The notes: generated by a model from the letters alone, not told the origin. Counted from the first letter of the stretch, positions 16,557-26,300 are shown. The stretch: 54,594 nt of DNA from Rossellomorea aquimaris (GCF_001877785.1 NZ_MINN01000071.1:1-54594), one strand, 5' to 3'. A program made the numbers and translations.

Positions 16557-17948
16557 TCAATACCCTGCCCCTCGCTCAATCCCATACTTCCTGATCCGGT
16601 ACTGCAGATTTTGGCGGCTCATGCCAAGTGATTTTGCAGTCTGGGTGATATTGTAATCATGGTGTTTTAAAGCTTTTTGAATATAATAAGTTTCGGCTTC
16701 CTCCACAAACTTCTCGAGAGGTTTTATATCACTTCCCGACTGGTAGAGAAAGTCAGATTGTTCTTGGACTCCCTGGCTGTAAAAACCGTGGTGCAGACGC
16801 TGTCTGAAGCCGATGGGCAGATGGTAGAAATCGATCATTTCCTCGAAGCCGGCCAGGTTGAAAGCACCTTCGATCACATGCTCCATTTCGCGAACATTCC
16901 CGGGCCAGTCGTATTCCAGGAAAGTATCTTCGACTTTCCTCGTCAGCCCCTTGATGTTCAATGCGAAATGATGATTGAACTGTTTGATGAAAAATGAGAG
17001 CAGTTCTTTCAAATCTTCTTTCCGGTCGCGGAGGGAAGGGATGAAGATGGAAATAACGCTTAATCGATAATACAGTTCTTTCAACAGGCGTCCTTCTGAA
17101 ATCGCATCGATCGGGTCTTCATTTACGGTGGCGATCACCCGGACATCATAAGCGAGATTCGAATCTCCTTCCAGGATGTTTAACAGCTTTTTCTGGAGGG
17201 AAGGGGTTAATAGGTTGATTTCATCGAGAAGCAGCGTACCGCCATGTGCCTGCTGAAAAAGGTTTTGTTGATGTTCCGTTTCACTTAGGCCGGATGCTGC
17301 GTTATGTCCATCAATCAGCATGCTTTCAAGCATTTCTTCCGGAAGGGAGGCGCAATTCTGTGCAATGAATGGATGATCCGAGCGGGCGCTTCCGTTATGG
17401 ATGCTCTGAGCGAACAGCTCTTTACCGGTCCCTGCTTCTCCGCAGATCAAGACCGGGGAAGAGGTCCTTGCCGCTTTTTTGCCGGTTTCGACGGCTTCCT
17501 TCAGTCGGACGTTCTTTCCGACAATACTATCGAATGTATAGAGGGTGTTCATGCGTTTGTGCGGATTATCTCGCATCATCTTTTCAAGCATAGTGATATC
17601 CCGGGCGATTTCAATTGCGCCGATCAATACACTGTCATGGAAGATCGGAAACGTATCATTGATGGTCGTGATTTCTATTCCATTTATATTAAAGTAGGTT
17701 TGTTTGACATTGAGCGCCGGCTCCCTGGTTTTCAGGACTTTAAGAAGAGTACTTTCCTCTTCGCCGCGGAATTGGAATACATCAAGCAGATTCTTGTCCA
17801 ATACGTCTTCTATTTCCATTCCTTCTATTTCCCGCATTTTGCGGTTGTAGATGATCGTCCTGCCCCGTGAGTCGATGACATGGACACCCGTTTCGAGATG
17901 TTCAGCTACTTTTTCATACATATACAAGCGTTTTTCGGATTCCTGCAT
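16557..17948 (-). CDS. rocR: RocR-like AAA+ transcriptional activator with altered GAFTGA loop
   Basis: This 463-aa bacterial enhancer-binding-type protein has an N-terminal PAS domain (about 10-120), a central AAA+ domain (about 137-380) and a C-terminal Fis-type helix-turn-helix (about 422-458). Walker A is GEAGTGKE (170-177) and Walker B is GGTLLLDEI (236-244). The N-terminal and AAA+ sequences look like B. subtilis RocR, and the gene is divergent from rocD, so ornithine or citrulline sensing is likely. The loop that should carry GAFTGA, the sigma-54 contact, reads GHNAASGLSETE (about 214-225). It may therefore act without sigma-54, as TyrR does, or be impaired. Confidence 0.82.
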   Translation of the reverse strand: MQESEKRLYMYEKVAEHLETGVHVIDSRGRTIIYNRKMREIEGMEIEDVLDKNLLDVFQFRGEEESTLLKVLKTREPALNVKQTYFNINGIEITTINDTFPIFHDSVLIGAIEIARDITMLEKMMRDNPHKRMNTLYTFDSIVGKNVRLKEAVETGKKAARTSSPVLICGEAGTGKELFAQSIHNGSARSDHPFIAQNCASLPEEMLESMLIDGHNAASGLSETEHQQNLFQQAHGGTLLLDEINLLTPSLQKKLLNILEGDSNLAYDVRVIATVNEDPIDAISEGRLLKELYYRLSVISIFIPSLRDRKEDLKELLSFFIKQFNHHFALNIKGLTRKVEDTFLEYDWPGNVREMEHVIEGAFNLAGFEEMIDFYHLPIGFRQRLHHGFYSQGVQEQSDFLYQSGSDIKPLEKFVEEAETYYIQKALKHHDYNITQTAKSLGMSRQNLQYRIRKYGIERGAGY

Positions 17949-18038
17949 GATGTCCCTCTCCTCATTATTGATGTTCCAGATTCTTTTTATGGCGGTGTAA
18001 ATCCAATAAAATAATTATTCCAGTAGAACAAATTCATT

Positions 18039-18052
18039 TGTAAGCGCTTAAT
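18039..18052 (+). promoter_or_regulatory. cre-like site upstream of rocD
   Basis: TGTAAGCGCTTAAT matches the CcpA consensus TGWAANCGNTNWCA except at the last two positions. It lies about 180 bases before rocD and about 90 bases before the RocR-like gene start, so it could affect either. Confidence 0.5.
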
Positions 18053-18081
18053 GATAAAATTTTAAAAAAACTCTTGAAAAA

Positions 18082-18142
18082 TGCAACCATCTTTTGCATT
18101 ATTATAAATGTAAGGGTTTTCTAAATGCAAATTTTTTTTGCA
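18082..18142 (+). promoter_or_regulatory. Twin TGCAA/TTGCA palindromes in the rocD control region
   Basis: Two inverted repeats with the same ends occur here: TGCAA-N7-TTGCA at 18082-18098 and at 18126-18142, 44 bases apart (about four helical turns). They are good candidates for the binding sites of the divergently encoded RocR-like protein. A weak GG-N10-GC arrangement at 18115-18128 is the only thing resembling a sigma-54 promoter. Confidence 0.6.
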
Positions 18143-18230
18143 TGTATGTTATGTAACCTTAAAAAAAGATTCCGCAAGCAGCAATTTTTATAAAAGGCAT
18201 CCGTCATTTCAAGTAAGGAGGAATTTTGTT

Positions 18231-19427
18231 ATGTCAGTAAGTACTCATTCAATTATCGAACAAACAGAAAAGTATGGTGCGAAAAACTATCATCCGCTTC
18301 CAATTGTCATCTCACATGCAGAAGGTGTCTGGGTGAAGGATCCGGAAGGCAATAAGTACATGGATATGCTGAGTGCCTATTCAGCGGTCAACCAGGGACA
18401 CCGTCACCCGAAGGTCATTCAGGCGCTGAAAGATCAGGCAGACCGCGTGACTTTGACATCACGTGCATTCCATAACGATCAGCTGGCTCCATGGTATGAA
18501 AAGATTTGTAAGCTGACTGGTAAGGATATGGCCCTTCCTATGAACACTGGTGCAGAAGCAGTAGAAACAGCCATCAAAACGGCACGCCGCTGGGCTTATG
18601 ATGTGAAAGGCGTGGAAGAAAACAGAGCGGAAATCATCGCATGTAACGGAAACTTCCACGGAAGGACGATGACGGCGGTTTCCCTTTCTTCAGAAGAAGA
18701 ATACAAGCGCGGATTCGGTCCGATGCTCCCGGGCATCAACCTCATCAATTATGGTGACCTTGATGCATTGAAAGAAGCGATTACGCCGAACACTGCTGCA
18801 TTCCTGATCGAACCGATCCAGGGCGAAGCGGGAATCGTCATCCCTCCTGAAGGGTTCCTGAAAGCAGCTTACGAGCTTTGTAAAGAAAACAATGTATTGT
18901 TTATAGCTGATGAAATCCAGGCCGGCCTTGCACGTTCAGGTAAAATGTTCGCATGTGAGTGGGAAGATGTGGATCCGGATATGTACATCCTTGGAAAAGC
19001 ACTCGGCGGCGGAGTATTCCCGATCTCCTGCGTTGTTGCAAGCAAAGAAGTTCTTGGTGTATTCAATCCAGGTTCACATGGCTCGACTTTCGGCGGAAAT
19101 CCGATGGCTTGCGCAGTATCGGTCGCATCCCTTGATGTCCTCCTTGATGAAAAGCTTGCGGACCGTTCACTTGAACTCGGTGAATACTTTATGAGTAAAC
19201 TTCGTGAGATAGACAATCCTATGATTAAGGAAGTCCGAGGAAGAGGATTGTTCATCGGGGTTGAACTGCATGAACCTGCACGTAAATATTGTGAACAATT
19301 GAAAGAGGAAGGGCTCCTTTGTAAAGAAACGCATGACACTGTGATCCGTTTCGCTCCTCCGCTTGTGATTTCACAGGAAGAGCTCGACTGGGCAATCGAA
19401 CGCATCAAGAAAGTCCTTTCCAAATAA
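18231..19427 (+). CDS. rocD: Ornithine aminotransferase RocD
   Basis: This 398-aa class III PLP aminotransferase converts ornithine plus 2-oxoglutarate to glutamate semialdehyde plus glutamate in arginine catabolism. The start at 18231 has AAGGAGG 8 bases upstream; the longer upstream frame lacks a ribosome site. Motifs include [13 protein letters not shown] (48-60), [17 protein letters not shown], the PLP-aspartate in FIADEIQAG (D227) and the PLP lysine K256 in [10 protein letters not shown]. It is divergent from the RocR-like activator and followed by glutamate dehydrogenase, a complete step pair. Confidence 0.95.
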   Translation: MSVSTHSIIEQTEKYGAKNYHPLPIVISHAEGVWVKDPEGNKYMDMLSAYSAVNQGHRHPKVIQALKDQADRVTLTSRAFHNDQLAPWYEKICKLTGKDMALPMNTGAEAVETAIKTARRWAYDVKGVEENRAEIIACNGNFHGRTMTAVSLSSEEEYKRGFGPMLPGINLINYGDLDALKEAITPNTAAFLIEPIQGEAGIVIPPEGFLKAAYELCKENNVLFIADEIQAGLARSGKMFACEWEDVDPDMYILGKALGGGVFPISCVVASKEVLGVFNPGSHGSTFGGNPMACAVSVASLDVLLDEKLADRSLELGEYFMSKLREIDNPMIKEVRGRGLFIGVELHEPARKYCEQLKEEGLLCKETHDTVIRFAPPLVISQEELDWAIERIKKVLSK

Positions 19428-19603
19428 GATAAAGCGGATTGGATAGAGCCCGAGCTTTCACGTTTTTCTTACGCCTTGAATAGATAAGTAATGTCCCTTT
19501 AAAGCGCGTACGAAAGATTGTATTTATTTTTGAAAAGCCAATGGTTTAGTACAAGGTAATATGTTACAATATCTACGTTTCAGATCACATAATAAAGAGG
19601 CGA

Positions 19604-20857
19604 ATGTTTAAAATGGGAGAAAACCTTAATCTGTTTACTTCTACACAGCATGTCATTAATGATGCTTTATCAAAATTAGGTTACTCAGAGGAAATGTATG
19701 AACTCCTGAAAGAACCGATCCGTATGCTGACTGTCCGGATACCGGTGCGCATGGATGACGGCAGCATCAAGGTATTCACGGGTTACCGTGCACAGCATAA
19801 TGATGCTGTCGGACCTACCAAGGGGGGCGTTCGTTTTCACCCTGAAGTGGATGAAGAAGAAGTGAAAGCTTTGTCCATGTGGATGAGTCTGAAGTGCGGA
19901 ATCGTCGATCTGCCGTATGGTGGAGGAAAAGGCGGTATAGTATGTGATCCGCGTACAATGTCTTTCACAGAACTTGAAAAGTTAAGCCGCGGATATGTGA
20001 GGGCAATCAGTCAGATTGTAGGACCGACTAAAGATATTCCTGCCCCTGATGTGTACACAAACTCGCAGATCATGGCTTGGATGATGGATGAATACAGCCG
20101 TCTCCGAGAAAATGATTCACCCGGCTTCATCACGGGTAAACCGATCGTTCTCGGCGGTTCCCAGGGCCGTGAAAAAGCAACTGCACAAGGGGTCACAATC
20201 TGTATCGATCAGGCAGCGAAGAAACGCGGCATCGATATTAAAGGTGCAAAGGTTGTCATCCAGGGATTCGGTAATGCAGGAAGTTTCCTTGCCAAGTTCA
20301 TGCATGATGCCGGAGCGAAAGTGATCGCCATTTCTGACGCGCACGGTGCACTTCATGATCCTGCCGGACTGGATATTGATTACCTGCTGGACCGTCGCGA
20401 CAGTTTCGGTACGGTGACGACATTATTCGAGAATACAATCTCGAATAAAGAACTGCTGGAACTTGAATGTGATATCCTGGTGCCGGCAGCGATCTCCAAC
20501 CAGATCACGGAAAAAAATGCTCATGATATCAAGGCATCCATTGTGGTAGAAGCTGCAAATGGACCGACTACTCTTGAAGCGACACGCATCCTTTCAGAAA
20601 GAGGGATCCTGCTCGTGCCCGATGTACTGGCAAGTGCCGGCGGTGTAACGGTATCCTATTTCGAATGGGTTCAGAACAATCAAGGGTACTACTGGTCCGA
20701 AGATGAAGTAAACGAGAAGCTTGAAGCTAAACTTGTCGATGCATTTAACAATGTATATGAAACATCCCAGAACCGCCGGGTCAATATGCGCCTGGCTGCA
20801 TACATGGTCGGCGCTCGCAAGATGGCAGAAGCCTCAAGATTCAGAGGTTGGGTGTAA
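19604..20857 (+). CDS. rocG: Catabolic NAD-specific glutamate dehydrogenase (RocG/GudB type)
   Basis: This 417-aa hexameric-type glutamate dehydrogenase oxidatively deaminates glutamate to 2-oxoglutarate and ammonia. The motifs are VGPTKGGVRFHP and DLPYGGGKGG (substrate and catalytic lysines), PAPDVYT (catalytic Asp) and GFGNAGSF of the NAD-binding fold. AAAGAGG lies upstream of ATG 19604; ATG 19613 in the same frame is the alternative. Its position after rocD suggests the RocG role, but GudB is almost identical and cannot be excluded. No terminator separates it from rocD, although the gap of 176 bases probably contains its own promoter. Confidence 0.9.
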   Translation: MFKMGENLNLFTSTQHVINDALSKLGYSEEMYELLKEPIRMLTVRIPVRMDDGSIKVFTGYRAQHNDAVGPTKGGVRFHPEVDEEEVKALSMWMSLKCGIVDLPYGGGKGGIVCDPRTMSFTELEKLSRGYVRAISQIVGPTKDIPAPDVYTNSQIMAWMMDEYSRLRENDSPGFITGKPIVLGGSQGREKATAQGVTICIDQAAKKRGIDIKGAKVVIQGFGNAGSFLAKFMHDAGAKVIAISDAHGALHDPAGLDIDYLLDRRDSFGTVTTLFENTISNKELLELECDILVPAAISNQITEKNAHDIKASIVVEAANGPTTLEATRILSERGILLVPDVLASAGGVTVSYFEWVQNNQGYYWSEDEVNEKLEAKLVDAFNNVYETSQNRRVNMRLAAYMVGARKMAEASRFRGWV

Positions 20858-20871
20858 CCCATCAAATAAGA

Positions 20872-20909
20872 AGAACCTGTTCCCGATTCGTTCGGAACAG
20901 GTTCTTTTT
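20872..20909 (+). terminator. Terminator of glutamate dehydrogenase gene
   Basis: AGAACCTGTTCC pairs with GGAACAGGTTCT, followed by T5. Confidence 0.93.
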
Positions 20910-20999
20910 GGTGTTTCAGCATATTACATAAGAATTATAATGGTGATTCATGCTATATTAACTTATATATGAATTTATGCAGAACGAGGAGGGATCTCA

Positions 21000-22397
21000 T
21001 TGACGACAGCAATTGAAGAAACATCCCGTGAAATCATACATGACGCAATTATAAAGCAGAAGCAGTTTTTTAAAGAAGGCAGTACGAAGACTCTGGATAT
21101 GAGGAAACAAACGCTGCAGAAACTGGCAGATATTATCTCAAAGCACGAAAAAGAAATTATTGTTGCGCTGAAACAGGATTTGAATAAATCCGAAATGGAA
21201 AGCTACACCACGGAAATAGGTTTTCTGCTTGAAGAGATCAGGTTCACCTTGAAGCACATCGATGACTGGGCGGCTCCCGTCAAGGTAAAGACAGCGAAGA
21301 CGCATGTTGGATCGAAGGCATATAAAGTACCGGAGCCATACGGGACCACCCTTATCATTGCACCTTGGAATTATCCTTTTCAGCTGGCACTTGCCCCTGT
21401 CATCGGAGCGATCGCTGCAGGAAATACAGTCGTTATCAAACCGTCCGAGCTAACGCCGAACACATCGAATCTGATTAAGCGGATCTTCGATTCCCATTTC
21501 AATCCGGAATATTTAGCGGTCATCGAAGGAGGGGTGGAAACGACACAGCATCTCTTAGAGCAGCCGTTTGATTATATTTTCTTTACAGGGAGTGTGCCGG
21601 TCGGGAAAGTGATCATGGAAGCCGCAGCGAAACAGCTTATACCCGTCACACTGGAACTCGGTGGAAAAAGCCCTTGTATCGTAGATGATACGGCCAATAT
21701 CCCCCTTGCCGCCAAACGAATCGCGTTCGGCAAGGTGACGAATGCAGGTCAGACTTGTGTGGCCCCTGATTATCTATTCGTCCATGAAAGTGTGAAAGAA
21801 CGGTTCATTAAAGAATTCCAAAAAGCGGTCAGGGATTTTTATGGTAAAAACCCGCTTGCCAATGACTCTTACGGAAAAATCGTGAATGAACGGCACTTCA
21901 ACCGGCTGACTGCTTACCTGGAGGACGGAGAGATTTTGACAGGAGGCCGGGTTGACCATGCCTCATTGAAAATTGAGCCGACTCTCATGGTCCCGAAAGA
22001 CGCTTCTGTCCCTGTCATGCAGGATGAAATTTTCGGACCGATATTCCCTGTTTTGGGGTATGACGATTTGAATGAAGTGATCGATTTTATTAACGACCGC
22101 CCCAAACCGCTTGCTCTTTATCTGTTCACAAGTGATGATGGGGTGGCGGATAAGGTGAATGGTTCCATTTCATACGGCGGCGGCTGCGTGAATGATACGC
22201 TCATGCATCTGGCCACTCCATACCTTCCGTTCGGGGGAGTGGGGGAAAGCGGAATCGGCAGTTACCACGGGGAATCGAGCTTCACTGCATTTTCCCATTA
22301 TAAAAGCATTTTAAAGCAAACAACAAAATTTGACGTCAGTTTTAAGTATCCAAATTCGAAATTGGGATTGAAAATAATAAAAAAATTGATGAAATGA
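21000..22397 (+). CDS. ywdH: Aldehyde dehydrogenase, YwdH type
   Basis: This 465-aa class 3-like aldehyde dehydrogenase has APWNYP (121-126), IKPSE (146-150), FTGSVPVG (195-202), general base E219 in LELGGKSP and nucleophile C253 in NAGQTCVAPDY. TTG at 21000 is used because GAGGAGGG is well placed before it and no ATG is available. The C terminus, a basic amphipathic stretch ending in KLGLKIIKKLMK, matches membrane-associated fatty-aldehyde dehydrogenases, which suggests medium or long-chain aldehydes as substrates. It is flanked by terminators on both sides and so is monocistronic. Confidence 0.9.
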   Translation: MTTAIEETSREIIHDAIIKQKQFFKEGSTKTLDMRKQTLQKLADIISKHEKEIIVALKQDLNKSEMESYTTEIGFLLEEIRFTLKHIDDWAAPVKVKTAKTHVGSKAYKVPEPYGTTLIIAPWNYPFQLALAPVIGAIAAGNTVVIKPSELTPNTSNLIKRIFDSHFNPEYLAVIEGGVETTQHLLEQPFDYIFFTGSVPVGKVIMEAAAKQLIPVTLELGGKSPCIVDDTANIPLAAKRIAFGKVTNAGQTCVAPDYLFVHESVKERFIKEFQKAVRDFYGKNPLANDSYGKIVNERHFNRLTAYLEDGEILTGGRVDHASLKIEPTLMVPKDASVPVMQDEIFGPIFPVLGYDDLNEVIDFINDRPKPLALYLFTSDDGVADKVNGSISYGGGCVNDTLMHLATPYLPFGGVGESGIGSYHGESSFTAFSHYKSILKQTTKFDVSFKYPNSKLGLKIIKKLMK

Positions 22398-22401
22398 TGG
22401 A

Positions 22402-22436
22402 AGTGACTCATCGCAGAGGCTGATGGGTCACTTTTT
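22402..22436 (+). terminator. Terminator of ywdH
   Basis: GTGACTCATC pairs with GATGGGTCAC (one mismatch), followed by T6. Confidence 0.88.
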
Positions 22437-22442
22437 TCATGC

Positions 22443-22483
22443 GAAAAACCCGTCCCTCACTTGTTGAAAGCGAGGGACGGGCC
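22443..22483 (-). terminator. Terminator of yuzA
   Basis: CCCGTCCCTC and GAGGGACGGG form a 10-bp stem. Read on the - strand it is followed by T5. Confidence 0.88.
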
Positions 22484-22496
22484 TTATCTGTTAATG

Positions 22497-22730
22497 TTAG
22501 CGCGTAGGTTCTGTGTGTGGTTCTCTTTCGATCTCTTCTGTTGGCTTGAATAATAATCCGAGATTTATGAGACCTGCGATTCCCACTAAACCGTAAATGA
22601 TACGGGACAGGGCAGAATCTTGTCCACCGAAGATTGCCGCTACTAGGTCAAATTGGAAGAATCCGATCAAACCCCAGTTGATGGCACCGATGATCGTCAG
22701 AACCAAAGCAATACGTTGAATTGCACTCAT
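22497..22730 (-). CDS. yuzA: DUF378 small membrane protein, YuzA-like
   Basis: This 77-aa membrane protein has two transmembrane helices (about 5-30 and 42-64) with the DUF378 motifs GAINWGLIGFFQFDLVAA and GLVGIAGLINLGL. The function is unknown. It has a good GGAGG site and a terminator of its own. In B. subtilis the homologue yuzA lies in the same yug-pgi neighbourhood, as I recall, which supports the symbol. Confidence 0.88.
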   Translation of the reverse strand: MSAIQRIALVLTIIGAINWGLIGFFQFDLVAAIFGGQDSALSRIIYGLVGIAGLINLGLLFKPTEEIEREPHTEPTR

Positions 22731-22914
22731 GTTATTTTCCTCCTTAACAATGGCTCATTTATAAGATGTCCAAACTCATCAGACTTATTCCATTAAAGAA
22801 AGTTTTTTCTGAGTGCAGTTTCTTTGCAATTTGGGAAAGATATATTCAATAATAGAAAGGTGAATGAACGCGGCTTATTTGAATGCGCGTCATGAATAAA
22901 GGAGGTAACGAAGG

Positions 22915-24078
22915 ATGAATACTTTTACTTATTATAACCCGACCAAATTGATCTTCGGTAAGGGGCAAGTGGAGCAATTAAAAGAACTGGTACCTCAATA
23001 TGGTAAAAAAGTGCTTGTCGTGTATGGCGGCGGGAGCATTAAACGTAATGGACTATATGATCAGGTGATCTCCATCTTAAATAGTATTAATGCTGAAGTG
23101 CATGAGCTGTCAGGCGTAGACCCGAACCCGCGTCTGTCTTCTGTAAAGGAAGGCGTCAAGATCTGTAAGGAAAACGATATCGATTTCCTTCTTGCGGTAG
23201 GCGGAGGCAGTGTCATCGACTGTACAAAAGCAATCGCAGCGGGAGCGAAATATGATGGCGATGCCTGGGATCTAGTGACGAAAAAGGCTTTTGCACATGA
23301 AGCCCTTCCATTCGGAACGGTGCTGACACTTGCAGCGACTGGTTCTGAAATGAATGCGGGATCAGTCATCACGAATTGGGAAACTCAGGAGAAATACGGC
23401 TGGGGCAGCCCTGTCACCTTCCCTCAGTTCTCCATCCTCGATCCTGTAAACACGTTCACTGTACCGAAGAATCATACGATCTATGGTATGGTGGATATGA
23501 TGTCCCACGTATTCGAACAGTATTTCAATGACGCAACGAATACACCATTACAGGATCGTATGTGTGAGAGCACATTAAGGACAGTCATTGAAACAGCTCC
23601 GAAGCTGATCAATGACCTTGAAAATTACGAACTGCGAGAAACGATCCTTTATTCAGGAACCATCGCGCTGAACGGGATGCTTCAAATGGGCTACCGCGGA
23701 GACTGGGCAAGCCACAACATCGAGCATGCGGTTTCTGCAGTGTATGATATCCCTCATGCCGGAGGACTTGCGATTCTCTTCCCGAACTGGATGAAGCACA
23801 ACTTGAAGGTGAACCCTTCACGTTTCGCACAAATGGCGGAGCGCGTATTCGATGTGGATCCAACAGGAAAAACAGAAGAAGAAACGGCGCTTGAAGGAAT
23901 TTCCAAGCTTCGTGAATTCTGGAGTTCAATCGGAGCGCCATCCAGCCTGGCCGACTATGATATCGATGACAGCAAACTCGACCTCATGGCCGACAAAGCA
24001 ATGGCAAACGGAGAATTCGGCAACTTCAACAAACTAAACAAAGAAGACGTTCTTGCAATCCTGAGAGCTTCTTTATAA
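22915..24078 (+). CDS. yugJ: Iron-containing alcohol dehydrogenase (butanol dehydrogenase, YugJ/YugK)
   Basis: This 387-aa group III alcohol dehydrogenase reduces aldehydes such as butanal with NAD(P)H. Visible elements are the NAD-binding [11 protein letters not shown], the [16 protein letters not shown] segment and the metal-binding region with [20 protein letters not shown], giving the His ligands. AAGGAGG precedes the ATG. B. subtilis has two adjacent paralogues (yugJ and yugK) between yugI and pgi; only one copy is present here, so the symbol is approximate. It lies just upstream of pgi, separated by a terminator and a repeat. Confidence 0.88.
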   Translation: MNTFTYYNPTKLIFGKGQVEQLKELVPQYGKKVLVVYGGGSIKRNGLYDQVISILNSINAEVHELSGVDPNPRLSSVKEGVKICKENDIDFLLAVGGGSVIDCTKAIAAGAKYDGDAWDLVTKKAFAHEALPFGTVLTLAATGSEMNAGSVITNWETQEKYGWGSPVTFPQFSILDPVNTFTVPKNHTIYGMVDMMSHVFEQYFNDATNTPLQDRMCESTLRTVIETAPKLINDLENYELRETILYSGTIALNGMLQMGYRGDWASHNIEHAVSAVYDIPHAGGLAILFPNWMKHNLKVNPSRFAQMAERVFDVDPTGKTEEETALEGISKLREFWSSIGAPSSLADYDIDDSKLDLMADKAMANGEFGNFNKLNKEDVLAILRASL

Positions 24079-24086
24079 TATCCATC

Positions 24087-24120
24087 AAAAAGGGGCAGCT
24101 TTTATCGCTGCTCTTTTTTG
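24087..24120 (+). terminator. Terminator of the alcohol dehydrogenase gene
   Basis: AAAAAGGGGCAGC pairs with GCTGCTCTTTTT around TTTTATC, followed by T-rich sequence. Confidence 0.85.
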
Positions 24121-24230
24121 TGAAAAGAAATTATTTTATTTTATAAAGACGAGCAGAGTGAGATGAACTTGAAAATTATAATAAGGGGATGATTAGGGAA
24201 GATCCTCTTTTTGTTAATTGGGTGATTCCA

Positions 24231-24361
24231 GCTTTTGATTGTAGTGGAAGACGAAGACTCCTGCGGGAAAAGTAGCTAATGTGAGACCCCGCAGGGAGGT
24301 ACGACCGAGGAGGCTCACAAGCTACCCGCGGAAAGCGAAGTCTTCCACGGAAATCAAAAGC
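24231..24361 (+). repeat. Palindromic Bacillaceae repeat, short form (copy B)
   Basis: This 131-bp element has terminal inverted repeats: GCTTTTGATT at 24231-24240 mirrors AATCAAAAGC at 24352-24361. Further inside, GTGGAAGAC mirrors GTCTTCCAC. The middle contains GAGACCCCGCAGGGAGG and GAGGAGGCTCAC. The copy at 38120-38250 has the same length. It fills most of the 450-bp gap before pgi, and I see nothing else there. Confidence 0.92.
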
Positions 24362-24527
24362 GGCGTTCAAGGCAAATCCCTGTTTTAAATCACCAAAAAC
24401 AGGGGAAAATCATCAAGGGAAGAAAAATTTCATCATGACTGCGCTTTCAAAAATGGCGCGTTCTTGATTATCGTCTCAGCATTCGATAAAGTGAGATAGA
24501 ATAAAATAATTTAATCGGAGGATGGTT

Positions 24528-25877
24528 ATGACACACATTCGTTTTGATTATTCAAAAGCGCTATCGTTTTTTGGAGAACATGAACTTACATACTTAAGTG
24601 ATGCAGTGAAAGTTGCGCATCATTCTTTACACGAACAAACAGGGGCAGGAAGTGATTTTCTTGGATGGGTCGATCTTCCTGTCGATTATGATAAAGAAGA
24701 ATTCTCCCGCATCCAGAAGTCTGCAGAGAAAATCAAAAATGATTCAGATATCCTGCTTGTGATCGGGATTGGTGGTTCTTATCTTGGAGCACGTGCAGCC
24801 ATCGAAATGCTGAACCACAGCTTCTATAATGCCCTTCCAAAAGAGAAGCGTTCGACTCCGCAGGTCCTTTTCCTCGGACAGAACATCAGCTCCACTTATA
24901 TGAAGGATCTTATGGACCTTTTAGAAGGAAAAGATTTCTCGATCAATGTGATTTCTAAATCAGGTACTACGACAGAGCCGGCGATCGCTTTCCGTATTTT
25001 CCGTAAGATGCTTGAAGAGAAGTACGGGGTTGAAGAAGCACGCAAGCGTATCTATGCAACAACGGATAAGGCGAAAGGTGCTTTGAAAACACTTGCTAAC
25101 GATGAAGGTTATGAAACATTTGTCGTACCGGATGACGTCGGCGGACGCTACTCGGTTCTTACAGCTGTAGGGCTGCTTCCGATTGCGGTGAGCGGTGTTG
25201 AAATCGGGCAGATGATGAAGGGTGCTGCAGAAGCACGTGAAGACTTCAGCAAGTCTGAATTGACGGAGAATCCAGCCTATCAATATGCGGCAGTCCGCAA
25301 CGTCCTTTACAATAAAGGAAAAACGATTGAGATGCTGATCAACTATGAGCCTGGTCTGCAGTATTTCTCCGAGTGGTGGAAGCAGCTGTTCGGCGAAAGC
25401 GAAGGAAAAGACCAGAAAGGGATCTTCCCTTCGTCCGCAAACTTCTCTACCGATCTTCATTCACTTGGACAATATGTTCAGGAAGGGCGCCGCGACCTGT
25501 TTGAAACAGTCATCAAAGTACAGGAGCCCCGCCATGAGCTGAAAATCGAAAAGGCTGACAGTGACCTCGACGGCTTGAACTATCTTGCAGGTGAAACCGT
25601 GGACTTTGTGAACAACAAAGCATTCGAAGGGACCCTGCTTGCCCATACTGATGGCGGAGTGCCTAACCTGATCGTTGAAATTCCGGCGATGGATGCTTAC
25701 ACATTCGGCTATCTCGTCTACTTCTTCGAGAAAGCATGTGCAATGAGCGGCTACTTGCTCGGAGTCAATCCATTTGACCAGCCTGGTGTGGAAGCATACA
25801 AAGTCAACATGTTCGCCCTTCTAGGGAAGCCTGGATTCGAAGAGAAAAAAGCTGAACTGGAAAAGCGTTTAAAATAA
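24528..25877 (+). CDS. pgi: Glucose-6-phosphate isomerase
   Basis: This 449-aa phosphoglucose isomerase interconverts glucose-6-phosphate and fructose-6-phosphate in glycolysis. ATG at 24528 is preceded by CGGAGGA; an in-frame ATG two codons earlier is less well placed. SIS-fold motifs include [22 protein letters not shown] for phosphate binding, [14 protein letters not shown] and the second signature around [35 protein letters not shown] holds the catalytic Glu. The length is typical of Bacillus Pgi. Together with yugJ, yugN and yugO the order follows the B. subtilis yug region. Confidence 0.97.
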   Translation: MTHIRFDYSKALSFFGEHELTYLSDAVKVAHHSLHEQTGAGSDFLGWVDLPVDYDKEEFSRIQKSAEKIKNDSDILLVIGIGGSYLGARAAIEMLNHSFYNALPKEKRSTPQVLFLGQNISSTYMKDLMDLLEGKDFSINVISKSGTTTEPAIAFRIFRKMLEEKYGVEEARKRIYATTDKAKGALKTLANDEGYETFVVPDDVGGRYSVLTAVGLLPIAVSGVEIGQMMKGAAEAREDFSKSELTENPAYQYAAVRNVLYNKGKTIEMLINYEPGLQYFSEWWKQLFGESEGKDQKGIFPSSANFSTDLHSLGQYVQEGRRDLFETVIKVQEPRHELKIEKADSDLDGLNYLAGETVDFVNNKAFEGTLLAHTDGGVPNLIVEIPAMDAYTFGYLVYFFEKACAMSGYLLGVNPFDQPGVEAYKVNMFALLGKPGFEEKKAELEKRLK

Positions 25878-25914
25878 GATTAATAAAGAGGCTGAGATAT
25901 TAGTGCTTTAGCCT

Positions 25915-25950
25915 AAGAAGAACCCGAACACAACTGTTCGGGTTCTTCTT
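25915..25950 (+). terminator. Terminator of pgi
   Basis: AAGAAGAACCCGAACA pairs with TGTTCGGGTTCTTCTT around a 4-base loop. The stem is nearly perfect and long. Confidence 0.9.
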
Positions 25951-25980
25951 ATAAATGTACAGTTAAATATTACTCTTCCC

Positions 25981-26207
25981 AGCGGTTTGATTGGAGTGCA
26001 AGACGAAGACTCCTGACCGAAAAGCGGAAGGGCTTTGCTCAGAGGCGTGTGGCATAAGACGAATCGGCCACGAAGGCGTGCACTTTGCCTTCTTGGTCGG
26101 TTTGGCTTATGACATGTGCCTCTAAGTCCTGCAGCTAGACAGATATCCACTTCAATGAGGACGGGCTACCCGCGGAAAGCGAAGTCTTGCAAGGAAATCA
26201 TTAGCGG
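25981..26207 (+). repeat. Palindromic Bacillaceae repeat, long form (copy C) with inserted hairpin module
   Basis: The outer arms (GTGCAAGACGAAGACTCCTG near 25996 and GGGCTACCCGCGGAAAGCG near 26163) match the short repeat. The interior is replaced by the module at 26020-26141, the same sequence family as 5901-6020 with the same inner hairpin, plus about 18 unrelated bases. Relative to the arms, the module lies in the opposite orientation to that in copy A. Confidence 0.85.
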
Positions 26208-26300
26208 TGTTAAGAGCCTGCGATAAGTGTACTTCTTCTTTTTATACATCTTTCCCCCTCTTTTGGAAAAACTACTCCTAAAGAAAGGGGATTGATTTGA

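Noticed and set aside
16447..16656. Pro/Gln-rich 69-codon frame overlapping the RocR-like gene end
   Set aside because: It overlaps the 3' end of a strong gene on the opposite strand and has low-complexity composition and no ribosome site.
17304..17870. 188-codon frame opposite the RocR-like gene
   Set aside because: It is the antisense shadow of a well-supported AAA+ gene and shows no family motif.
18114..18128. Sigma-54 promoter in front of rocD
   Set aside because: GG-N10-GC spacing is met, but the -24 (AAGGGTT) and -12 (AATGCAA) bases fit poorly, and the site overlaps a palindrome; chance is likely.
18869..19423. 184-codon frame opposite rocD
   Set aside because: Antisense shadow; serine/arginine-rich composition is typical of reverse-strand frames.
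24960..25460. 166-codon frame opposite pgi
   Set aside because: Antisense shadow of pgi, with no ribosome site or motif.
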